Origin: Pseudomonas sp. R37(2017)
GTDB lineage: Bacteria; Pseudomonadota; Gammaproteobacteria; Pseudomonadales; Pseudomonadaceae
DNA length: 64,000 nt
Direction of reading: 5' to 3'
Assembly: GCF_002113375.1 (NCBI RefSeq)
Contig: NZ_NEHO01000011.1
Coordinates: 62,001 to 126,000, forward strand
The number at the start of each line of letters is the position of its first letter. Within the stretch, counting starts at the first letter, position 1. The notes beneath the pieces were generated by a model, which was not told where the DNA came from, made no database searches, and worked only from the letters and a program-made list of their open reading frames with translations. The translations under genes were made by a program, and so were the position numbers. Below, one piece after another: positions 35,308-44,365 of the stretch.

Positions 35308-35762
35308 AGTATTACCCTCATCAGTGGTCCCAAATGGGTGTCCGGGACGCTCATCCCGAAATTGCCGTACTCATGCGCTGCATGGCGTTGTGAGCCACTT
35401 AGCCAGAATTACCGACAATTCCTTACAGAAGCTGCTTTCAAAGTTTTACGCCTGCAGAACGGGAGCTGATGAGGGTTGGCGTTGGGCTTTTCCCCGCTGG
35501 AAAAACCCCTCGCCAACACCGCTCTGAAGGAACGACTGTGCTCGTGACGCTTTGAAAACAGCTTCTAACGGACATTGGCGCCTAAAAAGGCAGGCTGATT
35601 CTACGGCAAAAAAAAATTAAAGGTAAGTCAGGTTTTATTGGACTTTGGTGGTGACGGTCAGCGGACCCCGATTCGCCAAAGGCCCTGAACGTTGAGGGTG
35701 ATCAATGGCGGACAAAGGGCTAACATGCCGGCCTGTTTTGCTTTTTCGCGTTTTGCCTACCT
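35308..35762. promoter_or_regulatory. Intergenic region holding divergent acnB and DUF1289-gene promoters
   Basis: This gap of 455 bases has no supported ORF. It includes an inverted repeat GTTGGCG (35475-35481) with CGCCAAC (35512-35518) in the acnB leader, and the AT-rich stretch around 35607-35640 (GGCAAAAAAAAATTAAAGG). Promoter positions cannot be fixed by eye. Confidence 0.4.
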
Positions 35763-36233
35763 ATGCCCAATCAGACCATCAAGACACCTTGCGTCGGCCT
35801 CTGCTCCACTGTTTACGGTGACCTGGTGTGCCGTGGCTGCAAGCGTTTCCACCACGAAGTGATCCATTGGAACGGCTACAACGAGGAAGAAAAGCGCGCG
35901 GTATGGCTGCGTCTTGAGCAGTTGCTGTCCCAGGTGATGGCCGCCAAGGTGGAAATTTTCGATCCGGCATTGCTGCGAATGCAACTGGAGCAGCGCAAGA
36001 TCCGCTTCGTGCCCCACCAGTCGGAGTATTGCTGGGCCTACCAGTTGATTGCCCGGGGCGCGCGGGTGATCAATAACCTGGAAGCCTACGGGATGGTATT
36101 GCTGCCGGAGTTTCGCGACTGGAACCTGCCGGAACTGCGCGATGCCATTGATCGGGAATTTTTCCTGCTCTCCGAAGCCCACTATCAGCGCTACATTGCG
36201 CCGGGTTTCCTGAAAGACGCGTTTGGAGGCTGA
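35763..36233 (+). CDS. DUF1289-domain protein
   Basis: Conserved hypothetical protein of 156 residues. The N-terminus has the DUF1289 cysteine pattern TPCVGLCSTVYGDLVCRGCK, in which four cysteines in a short span suggest metal or Fe-S binding, followed by RFHHEVIHWNGYNEEEKRAVW. The C-terminal 80 residues form a separate helical part containing EYCWAYQLIARGARVINNLE. It stands divergently from acnB. Function is not established; this is a family-level description only. Confidence 0.87.
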   Translation: MPNQTIKTPCVGLCSTVYGDLVCRGCKRFHHEVIHWNGYNEEEKRAVWLRLEQLLSQVMAAKVEIFDPALLRMQLEQRKIRFVPHQSEYCWAYQLIARGARVINNLEAYGMVLLPEFRDWNLPELRDAIDREFFLLSEAHYQRYIAPGFLKDAFGG

Positions 36234-36244
36234 GTTTTAAAAGC

Positions 36245-36306
36245 TTCGCGAGCAGGCTCCCACAGTTGAAATGCATTTCCTTGTGGGAGCGAGGCCGCTC
36301 GCGAAG
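36245..36306. repeat. REPIN-type inverted pair after DUF1289 gene
   Basis: TTCGCGAGCAGGCTCCCACA (left arm slightly shortened) and GTGGGAGCGAGGCCGCTCGC (36282-36301, right arm) with spacer TTGAAATGCATTTCCTT, between convergent genes. Confidence 0.8.
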
Positions 36307-36330
36307 GCGCCCTGACAGTCGCCACAGATT

Positions 36331-37194
36331 TCAATGCCTGCCGGCAATCTCCTCGAGATGATCCTCGATCTCCTGAGGCTTGAGCACCAATACGTCACTT
36401 TCTACCGCATCGAGCACCACTTCGGCCGTATTGCCGATCAGGGTCCCGGACAATCCGCTGCGCGCCACGGTGCCGATGACCGTTACTGCCGCCTGCAGCT
36501 TGTGCACCATGAACGGAATCAGCACATCCGCCGGGCCTTCCTCGATGTGCAGGTGCTCATCGTCGATGTCGAATTCGGCCTGGAACGACTTGCATTGCTC
36601 GCGGTAGCGTGCCTGGATGGTTTCGCTGAGTTGAAAGGTCGGGTCGGCCGACGACAGCATCGGCGACGGGTGGGCGCTGATCACGTGCAAGTGCGCCCTG
36701 GCGAGGGTGGCGATGTCATAGCCATGATCGATGATGGTGTCGTGCAGGTGGCGGTGTTCGGGGTCGCTGTTACCGACATCGACGGCGGCCAGGATCACTT
36801 TGTCTCTCCATGAGCCGGCGGTTTTCACCAGCAGTACCGGCGAAGGGCATTGGCGCAGCAGTTTCCAGTCCTCGGGTGTCAGCAGGGCCTTTTTCAGCGC
36901 GCTGTCGGGAAAGTGCTGCTTGACCACAAGCCCGCAGCCTTCGGCTTGCTGAACATCGATGATGGTTTGATGAAGGCTCTGGTTCCAGGCTTGCTCAGTG
37001 GTGACGCTGTATCCGTCTTGCACTAAAGCGGCCTTGAGCACGCTCAACATGCCATTGTGATCATGCTTGGGATCGCCTACCAGCAAATGCAGATGCGCCT
37101 GGGTCACGCCGGCAATCAATTTGGCCCGTTTGAGTGCCAGGCTTTCGGAGTGTTCGGGGTCGATGACCACCAGAATGCTGCGTACGGCTTGCAT
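36331..37194 (-). CDS. Tandem-domain universal stress protein (UspE-like)
   Basis: Cytoplasmic stress protein of 287 residues formed by two Usp folds. The first starts at SILVVIDPEHSESLALKRA; the second starts near residue 140 (DKVILAAVDVGNSDPEHRHL) and ends with the nucleotide-type motif VIGTVARSGLSGTLIGNTAE, the G-x2-G-x9-G(S/T) pattern of ATP-binding Usp proteins. ATG at 37194 has AGGAGATC upstream and removes 14 non-conserved residues. Close to UspE, which supports survival under stress or oxygen limitation. Confidence 0.88.
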   Translation of the reverse strand: MQAVRSILVVIDPEHSESLALKRAKLIAGVTQAHLHLLVGDPKHDHNGMLSVLKAALVQDGYSVTTEQAWNQSLHQTIIDVQQAEGCGLVVKQHFPDSALKKALLTPEDWKLLRQCPSPVLLVKTAGSWRDKVILAAVDVGNSDPEHRHLHDTIIDHGYDIATLARAHLHVISAHPSPMLSSADPTFQLSETIQARYREQCKSFQAEFDIDDEHLHIEEGPADVLIPFMVHKLQAAVTVIGTVARSGLSGTLIGNTAEVVLDAVESDVLVLKPQEIEDHLEEIAGRH

Positions 37195-37355
37195 GATCGG
37201 GATCTCCTGAAAATAAAAAGGCACGGCGTTGCACAACTATAGTTGCTGCCTGCGAATCGGGGACTTGATGCATATCAACGGTTGGCGACTGGTGGTCTGC
37301 GGGCAGGCCGGTATAATCGGCGCCCTTCGTTTTGAACCTATTTTCCGTGAGCCCC

Positions 37356-37964
37356 ATGATCCTTCCCGAAATTCACGAGTTCCTTGGCTGCCGCACCCCC
37401 GACGGCTGGATTCAGGCCGCGCTGGCCGATCAGGAAACCCTGCTGATCGACCACAAGAACTGCGAATTCAAGGCGGCCAGCACTGCATTGAGCCTGATCG
37501 CCAAGTATCACTCTCACGTCGATCTGATCAACATGATGTCGCGCCTGGCCCGGGAAGAACTGGTGCACCACGAACAGGTCATGCGCCTGATGAAACGCCG
37601 CAAGATCGAATTGCGCCAACTGTCGGCGGGGCGATATGCCTCGGGTCTGCGCAAGGTGGTGCGCAGTCACGAACCGGTGAAACTGGTGGATACCCTGGTG
37701 GTGGGAGCGTTCATCGAGGCCCGCAGTTGCGAGCGTTTCGAGGCGCTGGTGCCGCATCTGGACGAAGAGCTCGGCAAGTTCTATTTCGGCTTGCTCAAGA
37801 GCGAGGCCCGGCATTTCCAGGGGTATCTGAAGCTGGCTTACCAGTACGGGGACGCCAAGGATATCGCCCAGGTCATCGCTAAAGTCCGTGCCGCAGAACA
37901 GGACCTGATTGAATCGCCGGACGTGGAATTCCGTTTTCACAGTGGTGTGCCAACAGCCGCCTGA
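37356..37964 (+). CDS. miaE: tRNA-(ms2io6A)-hydroxylase MiaE
   Basis: Non-haem diiron monooxygenase that hydroxylates 2-methylthio-isopentenyl-adenosine at tRNA position 37. The product is 202 residues. Diiron ligands are in HKNCEFKAAS, REELVHHEQVMRLM (ExxH), EARSCERFEAL and KSEARHFQGYL (ExxH), the ferritin-like four-helix pattern. ATG at 37356 begins ILPEIHEFLGCRTPDGW, the conserved N-terminus; the eight-residue extension upstream is not conserved. Monocistronic, followed by a REP pair. Confidence 0.93.
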   Translation: MILPEIHEFLGCRTPDGWIQAALADQETLLIDHKNCEFKAASTALSLIAKYHSHVDLINMMSRLAREELVHHEQVMRLMKRRKIELRQLSAGRYASGLRKVVRSHEPVKLVDTLVVGAFIEARSCERFEALVPHLDEELGKFYFGLLKSEARHFQGYLKLAYQYGDAKDIAQVIAKVRAAEQDLIESPDVEFRFHSGVPTAA

Positions 37965-37975
37965 TCCGGATTCCT

Positions 37976-38080
37976 GCAGGAGCGAGCACGCTCGCGATGA
38001 ACGCAATGACACCGCGGGGCATCAGGCTCCCAGCGTCATCGTTTACGACCATCGCGAGCGTGCTCGCTCCTACAGGGTAA
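37976..38080. repeat. REPIN-type inverted pair after miaE
   Basis: TGCAGGAGCGAGCACGCTCG and inverted CATCGCGAGCGTGCTCGCTC then CTACAG, with an inner spacer ACACCGCGGGGCATCAGGCT that recurs in the element at 57.2 kb. Confidence 0.82.
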
Positions 38081-38558
38081 GCCCCAAACGTTCATGCCAC
38101 TGGGCGATGGACTCTTCAGGGTAACCGTCGAACTGTTTATCGTTCGGCTGGATTTCCACCTCCACCCAAGGTGCCTTTGAACCGAGCAGCAAATGCGTGT
38201 GCTGCGGCGGCACTGGCAGCGGTGTGTCAATGGCCGAGGCAAAGGGGTGGATCAGCTCCGGCCACTCGGGGCTGAACAGCCACAAACCCGAACCGCACAC
38301 CGAACAGAAATGTCGCTCGGCACTGCTGCGGTGGGCACGCGCTTCGCCTTCACCCTTGAGCAGCGCATGGTAAATCGCGATGTTTTTGCGCCCTCGTACT
38401 TTCAGGCTGTCGGCATCGCCTGCGATGTTGATCGCATAACCGCCACCGCCCTGGGTCTTGCGGCAGATCGAGCAATAGCAACGCTGATAAGGGTAGGGGT
38501 GGGCGCTGGTCAGGCTGAACGAAACGGCGCCGCAGTGGCAGGAGCCTTCGAGATGCAT
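38070..38558 (-). CDS. GFA-family (glutathione-dependent formaldehyde-activating fold) protein
   Basis: Zinc-binding protein of 162 residues with the GFA cysteine pattern: GSCHCGAVSFSL near the N-terminus, CYCSICRKTQGGGG near residue 30 and HFCSVCGSGLW near 85. ATG at 38558 is preceded by TTGGAGGCC and matches the conserved start MHLEGSCHCG. This is the generic GFA class, distinct from the true S-(hydroxymethyl)glutathione synthase type at 48.5-49.1 kb. Its substrate is unknown. The stop lies inside the REP arm, so its last codons derive from or overlap the repeat. Confidence 0.85.
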   Translation of the reverse strand: MHLEGSCHCGAVSFSLTSAHPYPYQRCYCSICRKTQGGGGYAINIAGDADSLKVRGRKNIAIYHALLKGEGEARAHRSSAERHFCSVCGSGLWLFSPEWPELIHPFASAIDTPLPVPPQHTHLLLGSKAPWVEVEIQPNDKQFDGYPEESIAQWHERLGLTL

Positions 38559-38629
38559 GGTGGCCTCCAATGGTATGTGAGATCAGGTTCAGCCTAGAAG
38601 ACAGCGGGGCGAGCGTGGGCGATCAACCG

Positions 38630-40132
38630 TTATGGCAGCGCCAACAAATCGGTTCGCACATCCGAGTAGCGGCCACTCAAATCTTCATTTCTGCTGCACA
38701 GTCTCAACGGCAACTGTTCGGCTCTGAATGTCACCTCTTCAAAGGTTTTCTTGTATTCAGAAGTTTTTATTGCGTCGCAGTCCGTACTCGCCGCCGGACC
38801 GGAGTAATAAAGCGTGCCGAAGTAGAGTGGAAGCAAATAGCGCCAGTTGATGGTGTAGTTCCAGTCGGCGCCCAGGGTAATGGTTGGCTCTGGCAAACGA
38901 ACCGGTGTTCTCTCTACCAGTTGTGCCGGGGTTATCCAGGCGTTTTTCATTAAAGTGGTCGTCGGTCTTTCTTCTGCAGATTCGACACCGATGACGCACA
39001 AGTAATGCATGCCAGGTTCACGGCTCAGCGGTGCATCGAGGACTGCATCCCTGGCATGAAGAATACCGCTGTAGTGTCGGGGAGATCTGCATTGCTCGGC
39101 TTCCCGTACGGTCTTGTAACGGTAGTAGGTAGTGTTTAACGAGAAATGTGCATTGATTACAGGGTCGGGGCTGGTTGCATCTTTAGGCATGGTCAGATAT
39201 TGGGTTGGCCAATACTCCAGACTCATGAGTTTGAATGTGGTATCGGATGTACACATGTTCAAAGTATTGGTAAAGACACCGTTCTTGAAGCAGTTCATCA
39301 AAAAATCGATTGGATGGGCGTAGTGCGTATCGGGCGACCAGGTTATTTGACCGTTCTTTACCTCGCAGGGCGAATTCTCAAAGCACTGCGTATCCGCTGT
39401 TTCACCGTAGGTGCTTGTCGACAGGACACTGAGAATTTCACCGCTTTGTCTGCCAAGTACGGGGCCTCCAGAAGATCCGGGGCGTATGTCGCGACAATCG
39501 TTTTTCAAGGTGGCGAGAAAGACCTGCTCGCCCTCGACCAGGGTTGCGCCGGTTGCCTCCTGAGTGCAGGCCGCCAACCGTAGGCCGGTTTGCTCCAGTC
39601 TATCGGGAGCCCCGACAATCAGAACATCGGAAGCGGCCTTCGACCATTCGGAGGCGAGAGAAAGCGGGGTAATGCCTTCCTTGATCAAGACCGCCAGTGC
39701 GGTATCCAACTCCATGATAGCCAAGTCCGCCTGATGGAAATCCTTCCACACGGTGTCCTTGATTGCGTAAGTTTTATAGGCAGTGGCGGTGTCGTTGAAA
39801 TAATTGAATTTCACCGTGTCTTTTTCAGTGGGGGCCAGTGGCCGTCGGATAACACCAGGAGCACAATGTGCTGCAGTCAACAAGTAAGCCGGGCCAACGG
39901 CTTGATTGTTTTCGTCACGGGTGTCCAGAAGGCTGGCGGTGCAGATGGGTTTATCGTTGAGGAATATTTTCCCAATGCCATTCCAGTGTTTGTAGTCGTT
40001 ATTCTGGTTTTTCAGTAAAACCGCGTCGGACCCATTTGTGAGTCCTTCTCCAAGATCCGTTGCAAAACTGGCTGTAGATAAAATCAATGTGGATATTAAT
40101 GTGTATGAGGTATTAAGCAGTATCTGTTTCAT
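38630..40132 (-). CDS. Secreted trypsin-like serine protease
   Basis: Putative extracellular S1-type endopeptidase of 500 residues. An N-terminal signal peptide (KQILLNTSYTLISTLILSTA, cleavage near SFA) is followed by a chymotrypsin-like domain with catalytic His in YLLTAAHCAPG, Asp in FHQADLAIMELD and Ser in DIRPGSSGGPVLG. About 230 residues follow with several cysteines and no recognised domain. The inner ATG at 40132 has AAGGA six bases before it. The gene is much AT-richer than its neighbours, uses rarer codons and is flanked by an AT-rich upstream stretch, all suggesting recent acquisition. Confidence 0.82.
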   Translation of the reverse strand: MKQILLNTSYTLISTLILSTASFATDLGEGLTNGSDAVLLKNQNNDYKHWNGIGKIFLNDKPICTASLLDTRDENNQAVGPAYLLTAAHCAPGVIRRPLAPTEKDTVKFNYFNDTATAYKTYAIKDTVWKDFHQADLAIMELDTALAVLIKEGITPLSLASEWSKAASDVLIVGAPDRLEQTGLRLAACTQEATGATLVEGEQVFLATLKNDCRDIRPGSSGGPVLGRQSGEILSVLSTSTYGETADTQCFENSPCEVKNGQITWSPDTHYAHPIDFLMNCFKNGVFTNTLNMCTSDTTFKLMSLEYWPTQYLTMPKDATSPDPVINAHFSLNTTYYRYKTVREAEQCRSPRHYSGILHARDAVLDAPLSREPGMHYLCVIGVESAEERPTTTLMKNAWITPAQLVERTPVRLPEPTITLGADWNYTINWRYLLPLYFGTLYYSGPAASTDCDAIKTSEYKKTFEEVTFRAEQLPLRLCSRNEDLSGRYSDVRTDLLALP

Positions 40133-40372
40133 AACCATTCCTTGGTTGTAGTGATAGATATCCAAGTGATGTTGCGGTAGTGGAATTCATTGCATGAAGC
40201 ACATTAAAAGTGCCCGGTATTCGCAGCAAGTTAAAAGATTGAAAAACGACCTTAATTAATTTTGAATTATTGCAAGGGGATAGGGGTGTATGGCGTGAAT
40301 TGAAATTGTGCAAAGGTATCAAGACCAGACATACCACTATCCCACTGGACGCCCATCGCCCGGCGGGTCAGC
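40133..40372. promoter_or_regulatory. AT-rich divergent region between protease and LysR gene
   Basis: This 240-base region is visibly AT-rich (for example 40250-40275), in contrast with the flanking GC-rich DNA. It holds the promoters of two divergent genes; no ORF is supported. Confidence 0.45.
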
Positions 40373-41287
40373 ATGAGCGCCTCGAATCCCGGACCTGACC
40401 CGATGCGACGATTACCTTCCCTGGCAGCCCTGCGAACCTTTGAATGCGCCGCCCGCCACGCCCATTTCGGTCGGGCGGCGGCGGAGTTGTGCGTTACTGA
40501 CAGCGCGGTCAGCCATCAGATTCGTCAGCTGGAAGAACAATTGGGAGTGTCGCTGTTTGTCCGTGAAGGCCGGCAGATCCGCCCGACAATGGCCGCCGGA
40601 CGCCTGATGCAAAGCTTGCAGCAGGCGTTCGAGCTGATCGGTGATGCCTGCGATGAATTGCGCGACCCATCGTCCCTGGCGGTATTGCGGCTGGCGGTCA
40701 CGGCGGAGCTGGCGCAAAAGTGGCTGATGAGCCGTCTCACGGATTTCTATGCGCGCTATCCGCACATCACCTTGCATCTGTACGAGCAACCGATCGACGC
40801 CACGGCGCCCGGGGAAGACATCGACCTGGCGATCACCTATGGCACCGGCCCCGTGGACAGCACGGCGTATTTCGTCAGGCCTCTGCCAGCCTTGCAGTTC
40901 TTCCCGGTGTGTAGCCCTGGCCTGTTCAATCAGGGTTCGCTCAAAACCCCCAGAGACCTGGCCCGCCATTGCCTGTTGCACGATGACCAGGACGGCAAGA
41001 CGTGGACCGCATGGCTCACCAGCCATGCCGGTGACCAGCGCCCCGACCGGCAGCTGTACTTCGCCCACGCCGGGCTGGCACTGGAGGCAGCCGCCCAAGG
41101 GCAGGGCGTAGCCATGGGCGACAACCTCACGGCCCAGGAGGATTTGCTCAGCGGTCGGCTGGTCCGTCCGTTTACCTCGAGCATGACCGCACTGGGCCAA
41201 TACGCCCTGGTGTGCGAACGGGTGCGGCTGGAGCGTCCGGCGGTGGCGCAGATGCTGGATTGGTTCAACGATCAGTTGCTCGATTGA
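40373..41287 (+). CDS. LysR-family regulator (GcvA-like) next to agmatine deiminase
   Basis: LysR-type transcriptional regulator of 304 residues. The winged helix-turn-helix lies in FGRAAAELCVTDSAVSHQIRQLEEQLG, followed by a PBP2-type effector-binding domain ending near residue 295. A second ATG ten codons in is an alternative start. It lies upstream of aguA on the same strand with a 100-base gap, so it may control the agmatine genes; GcvA-like relatives often regulate nearby transport or amino acid genes. Confidence 0.86.
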   Translation: MSASNPGPDPMRRLPSLAALRTFECAARHAHFGRAAAELCVTDSAVSHQIRQLEEQLGVSLFVREGRQIRPTMAAGRLMQSLQQAFELIGDACDELRDPSSLAVLRLAVTAELAQKWLMSRLTDFYARYPHITLHLYEQPIDATAPGEDIDLAITYGTGPVDSTAYFVRPLPALQFFPVCSPGLFNQGSLKTPRDLARHCLLHDDQDGKTWTAWLTSHAGDQRPDRQLYFAHAGLALEAAAQGQGVAMGDNLTAQEDLLSGRLVRPFTSSMTALGQYALVCERVRLERPAVAQMLDWFNDQLLD

Positions 41288-41387
41288 TGAATTGAATTCA
41301 AGTATTCCGAAATAATCATCGTTGGCGGGCCGGTCGCCAACGCCCTTAGCCTGTGGTCATTCCAATCCCTGCCGAAGAGGTTTGACC

Positions 41388-42497
41388 ATGGCCCGTTTGC
41401 TCGACACCACTCCCAAACAGGACGGTTTCCGTCTGCCAGGCGAGTTCGAAACCAAATCCGGTTGCTGGCTCGGCTGGCCGGAACGCACCGACGTCTGGCG
41501 CAACGGCGCCAAGCCCGCGCAGAAAGTCTGGGTGCAGATCGTCACGGCCATTTCCATGAGCGAGCCGGTCACCGTCTGCGCCTCGGCGGCACAGTTCGCC
41601 ACCGCACGCCGGCAGTTGCCGCCGCAAGTGCGCGTGGTGGAAATGACCTGTAACGACACCTGGTTCCGCGACAGCGGTCCGTGTTTTGTGGTCAACGACC
41701 AGAGCGGCGAAGTACGCGGCGTCGACTTCGAATTCAATGCCTATGGCGGTCTCGATGGCGGCCTGTACTACCCGTGGGACAAGGACGACCAAATCGCGAG
41801 CAAAATTCTCGAAATCGAACGTTTCGACCGCTATCGCGCGCCGTTGATCGCCGAACTGGGCGGCATCCAGAGCGACGGCCAGGGCAGCATCCTGACCACC
41901 GAGCAATGTTTGCTCAACCGTAACCGCAACCAACACCTGGGCAAGGACGAAGTGACCCGTCGCCTGACCGATTACCTTGGTGCCGAGCAGGTGATCTGGC
42001 TGCCCCGGGGCTGCAAGTTCGACGAAACCGATGGCCATGTCGACGATCTCGCGTGTTTCGTGCGCCCCGGTGAAGTGGTGCTGCAATGGACCGATAACCG
42101 CGACGATCCACAGTGGGAAATCTATCAGGAAGCCTACGACATCCTGCGCAGCACCCGCGACAGTCGTGGCCGCGAGTTGATCGTGCACAAACTGCCGCAG
42201 CCGGATGTGCTGGAATGGACCGCCGAAGAAGCCGAAGGCCTGGACCGGCAGGACAGCACCCATACCCGCCAGGCCGGGACGAAAATCTGCGCGTCGTACA
42301 TCAACTACTACGCCGGCAACAGGTCGATCGTGGTGCCGCTGTTCGGTGATCGCAACGACAAGGTGGCGCTGGCGACCCTGGCCGAGCTGTTCCCGAATCA
42401 CAGCATCGTCGGCATTGAAAACTCCCGGGAAATCCTCCTCGGCGGCGGCAACGTCGCCTGCATCACCATGCCGCAGTACGCCGGCAAAGGCGTCTGA
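41388..42497 (+). CDS. aguA: Agmatine deiminase
   Basis: Converts agmatine to N-carbamoylputrescine and ammonia, an arginine-to-polyamine route. It has 369 residues, matching AguA. The fold's conserved motifs are NDTWFRDSGPCFVVN near residue 90, FDETDGHVDDLACF near 215 (catalytic His) and the nucleophilic cysteine in LLGGGNVACITMPQ at about 358. ATG at 41388 follows GAAGAGGTTTGACC. The solute-binding protein gene begins two bases after its stop. The partner aguB (N-carbamoylputrescine amidohydrolase) is not in the window. Confidence 0.95.
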   Translation: MARLLDTTPKQDGFRLPGEFETKSGCWLGWPERTDVWRNGAKPAQKVWVQIVTAISMSEPVTVCASAAQFATARRQLPPQVRVVEMTCNDTWFRDSGPCFVVNDQSGEVRGVDFEFNAYGGLDGGLYYPWDKDDQIASKILEIERFDRYRAPLIAELGGIQSDGQGSILTTEQCLLNRNRNQHLGKDEVTRRLTDYLGAEQVIWLPRGCKFDETDGHVDDLACFVRPGEVVLQWTDNRDDPQWEIYQEAYDILRSTRDSRGRELIVHKLPQPDVLEWTAEEAEGLDRQDSTHTRQAGTKICASYINYYAGNRSIVVPLFGDRNDKVALATLAELFPNHSIVGIENSREILLGGGNVACITMPQYAGKGV

Positions 42498-42499
42498 CC

Positions 42500-43597
42500 A
42501 TGGGCCTGCACAAACTGACTCAAGCAATACTGCTGGTGCTTGCACCCCTGTGTGTGCAGGCCGCCGATACCGCCAAGCCGGTGGTCAACCTGTACATCTG
42601 GGGCGAGTACCTGGCTCCGGATACCCTGAAGAACTTCGAGGAAAAAACCGGCATCCATGTGGTGGCCGACCACTTCGATTCCCTGGAAACCGTGGAGACC
42701 AAGCTGCTCACCGGACGCAGTGGCTACGATCTGGTACTGACGGCGGGGCAGCATCTGTCGCGGGCCATCGAGAGTGGCGCGGTGCAGGCGGTGGACAAAC
42801 AACAGCTGCCGCACTTTGCCGGGGTTGGCGAGGAGTTCCGCCAGCACATGGCGGTATTCGATCCGGGCAATCGTTATGCCGGGATCTACGCCTGGGGCAC
42901 TACGGGCGTGGGTTATCAGGAACAAGCCGTCAAGCAGCGCCTGCCGGATGCGCCGACCGACAGTTGGGCGATGTTGTTCGATCCGGCCGTGGTCTCGAAA
43001 TTCGCCGATTGCGGGGTCAGTTTGCTCAACGATCCCAACGAAGTGTTTGCCGCGGTCATGAAATACATGGGCCTGGACATCAACCGCCAGAGCCTCGATG
43101 ACCTGAAACTGGCCGAGCAGCAACTGGCAAGGATCCGGCCGTACATTCGCTACTTTGACAACGACCTGAACATCAGCGACCTGGCCAACGGCAACACCTG
43201 CGTGGCGATGTCGTGGAACGGCAACGTGGGCATCGCGGCAGGCCAGGCCGAGGCAGCCGGCAAGCCGTATTCGCTCAAGTACCGGATTCCGAAGGAGGGC
43301 ACGTTGATCTGGTTCGATGCCATGGTCATTCCCAGGGATGCGCCACACCCGAAGGCCGGTCTGGCATTGATGGACTACCTGATGACCCCGGAGGTGATCG
43401 CGCCGATCACTGACACCATCCATTACGCCAATGCGATCACGGCGGCGGACGCTTTGATCGACCCGCAGATTCGCAATGATCCGGGGACCTATCCGCCCAC
43501 CGCGGTCAGGGCGTCGCTGTACAGCAAGAATGACAATGGCAAGGCGTTCAACCGGGCGTTGATCAGGGCGTTCAGTCGGCTGAAGTCGGGGTTGTGA
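42500..43597 (+). CDS. Periplasmic polyamine/agmatine-type ABC substrate-binding protein
   Basis: PotD/PotF-like extracellular solute-binding protein of 365 residues. A Sec signal peptide (LTQAILLVLAPLCVQA) precedes VVNLYIWGEYLAP, the family's opening strand. GYDLVLTAGQHLSRAIESGA and the segment GIYAWGTTGVGYQ are typical of the polyamine group. It starts two bases after aguA, so the pair is co-transcribed, and agmatine or putrescine is the likely ligand. No permease or ATPase genes follow, so it must work with transporter parts encoded elsewhere. Confidence 0.9.
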   Translation: MGLHKLTQAILLVLAPLCVQAADTAKPVVNLYIWGEYLAPDTLKNFEEKTGIHVVADHFDSLETVETKLLTGRSGYDLVLTAGQHLSRAIESGAVQAVDKQQLPHFAGVGEEFRQHMAVFDPGNRYAGIYAWGTTGVGYQEQAVKQRLPDAPTDSWAMLFDPAVVSKFADCGVSLLNDPNEVFAAVMKYMGLDINRQSLDDLKLAEQQLARIRPYIRYFDNDLNISDLANGNTCVAMSWNGNVGIAAGQAEAAGKPYSLKYRIPKEGTLIWFDAMVIPRDAPHPKAGLALMDYLMTPEVIAPITDTIHYANAITAADALIDPQIRNDPGTYPPTAVRASLYSKNDNGKAFNRALIRAFSRLKSGL

Positions 43598-43630
43598 CAG
43601 GCTTTGGGTTTGTGTTGTCGGTAAGGACGC

Positions 43631-43696
43631 CATCGCGAGCGTGCTCGCTCCTACAGGTTTTGTAGACCTGTAGGAGCGAGCACGCTCGCGATGAAC
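43631..43696. repeat. REPIN-type inverted pair after the polyamine-binding gene
   Basis: ATCGCGAGCGTGCTCGCTCC and inverted TGTAGGAGCGAGCACGCTCG with a very short spacer between convergent genes. Confidence 0.85.
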
Positions 43697-43707
43697 GATA
43701 ACGCGGT

Positions 43708-44325
43708 CTACCGCCCGGGCACCCGCCACAAATACCAGGAGGCCACCGTCCGATGCGGGCTCCACGCCGCCCCGATCTCGATCATCTGCTTGCGCGTCGG
43801 CTGCACCTGAAGCCCCTTGAGCCGTCGATAACCCTCACGCACGCCAAAGTCGTCGGCTGGCAGGATGTCCGGCCGCTCCAGGCTGTAGATCAGCAGCATC
43901 TCCACGGTCCAGCGACCCACGCCGCGCAACGTGACCAGACGCTCGATCAGTGCTTCATCATCCATGGCCAGCGCCGTGGTGTAGTCCGGCACCACGCCGT
44001 CCAGCGATGCCTGGGCGATTCCCTGAATGGTCGCGATCTTGCCCGCGGAAAACCCGCAACTGCGCAACCTGTCGAAATCTGTGCTGACGATCTGTTCAGG
44101 CCTGGGGAACGCACCCGAACCGAACAGCGCCAGCAGCCGGCCGACAATCGCATCGCCGGCCCTGGCGTGCAGTTGCTGATAGGCAATCGCCCGCACCAGC
44201 GACTCATACGGGTCGCGGGCCGCATGCGGCTGGTGCAGGCACGGGCCAATGGCGTCGATGTGGCGGCACCAGTCGTCATCGAGGGCGGCCAGGAATTCAG
44301 TGGCCGCCAGATAGTCGTCAACCAT
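43708..44325 (-). CDS. alkA: DNA-3-methyladenine glycosylase II (AlkA-type)
   Basis: Base-excision repair glycosylase of 205 residues that removes alkylated purines. It has the helix-hairpin-helix motif LVTLRGVGRWTVEMLLIYSL and the downstream catalytic Asp in DILPADDFGVREG, the HhH-GPD signature. It lacks the N-terminal extra domain of E. coli AlkA, as many short family members do. It starts 40 bases after the ada stop on the same strand, so the pair is the adaptive-response operon. Confidence 0.93.
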   Translation of the reverse strand: MVDDYLAATEFLAALDDDWCRHIDAIGPCLHQPHAARDPYESLVRAIAYQQLHARAGDAIVGRLLALFGSGAFPRPEQIVSTDFDRLRSCGFSAGKIATIQGIAQASLDGVVPDYTTALAMDDEALIERLVTLRGVGRWTVEMLLIYSLERPDILPADDFGVREGYRRLKGLQVQPTRKQMIEIGAAWSPHRTVASWYLWRVPGR

Positions 44326-44365
44326 GGGCTCCTGGCTTCCTTCCTTTTGAAAAAGACGTGGGGGA

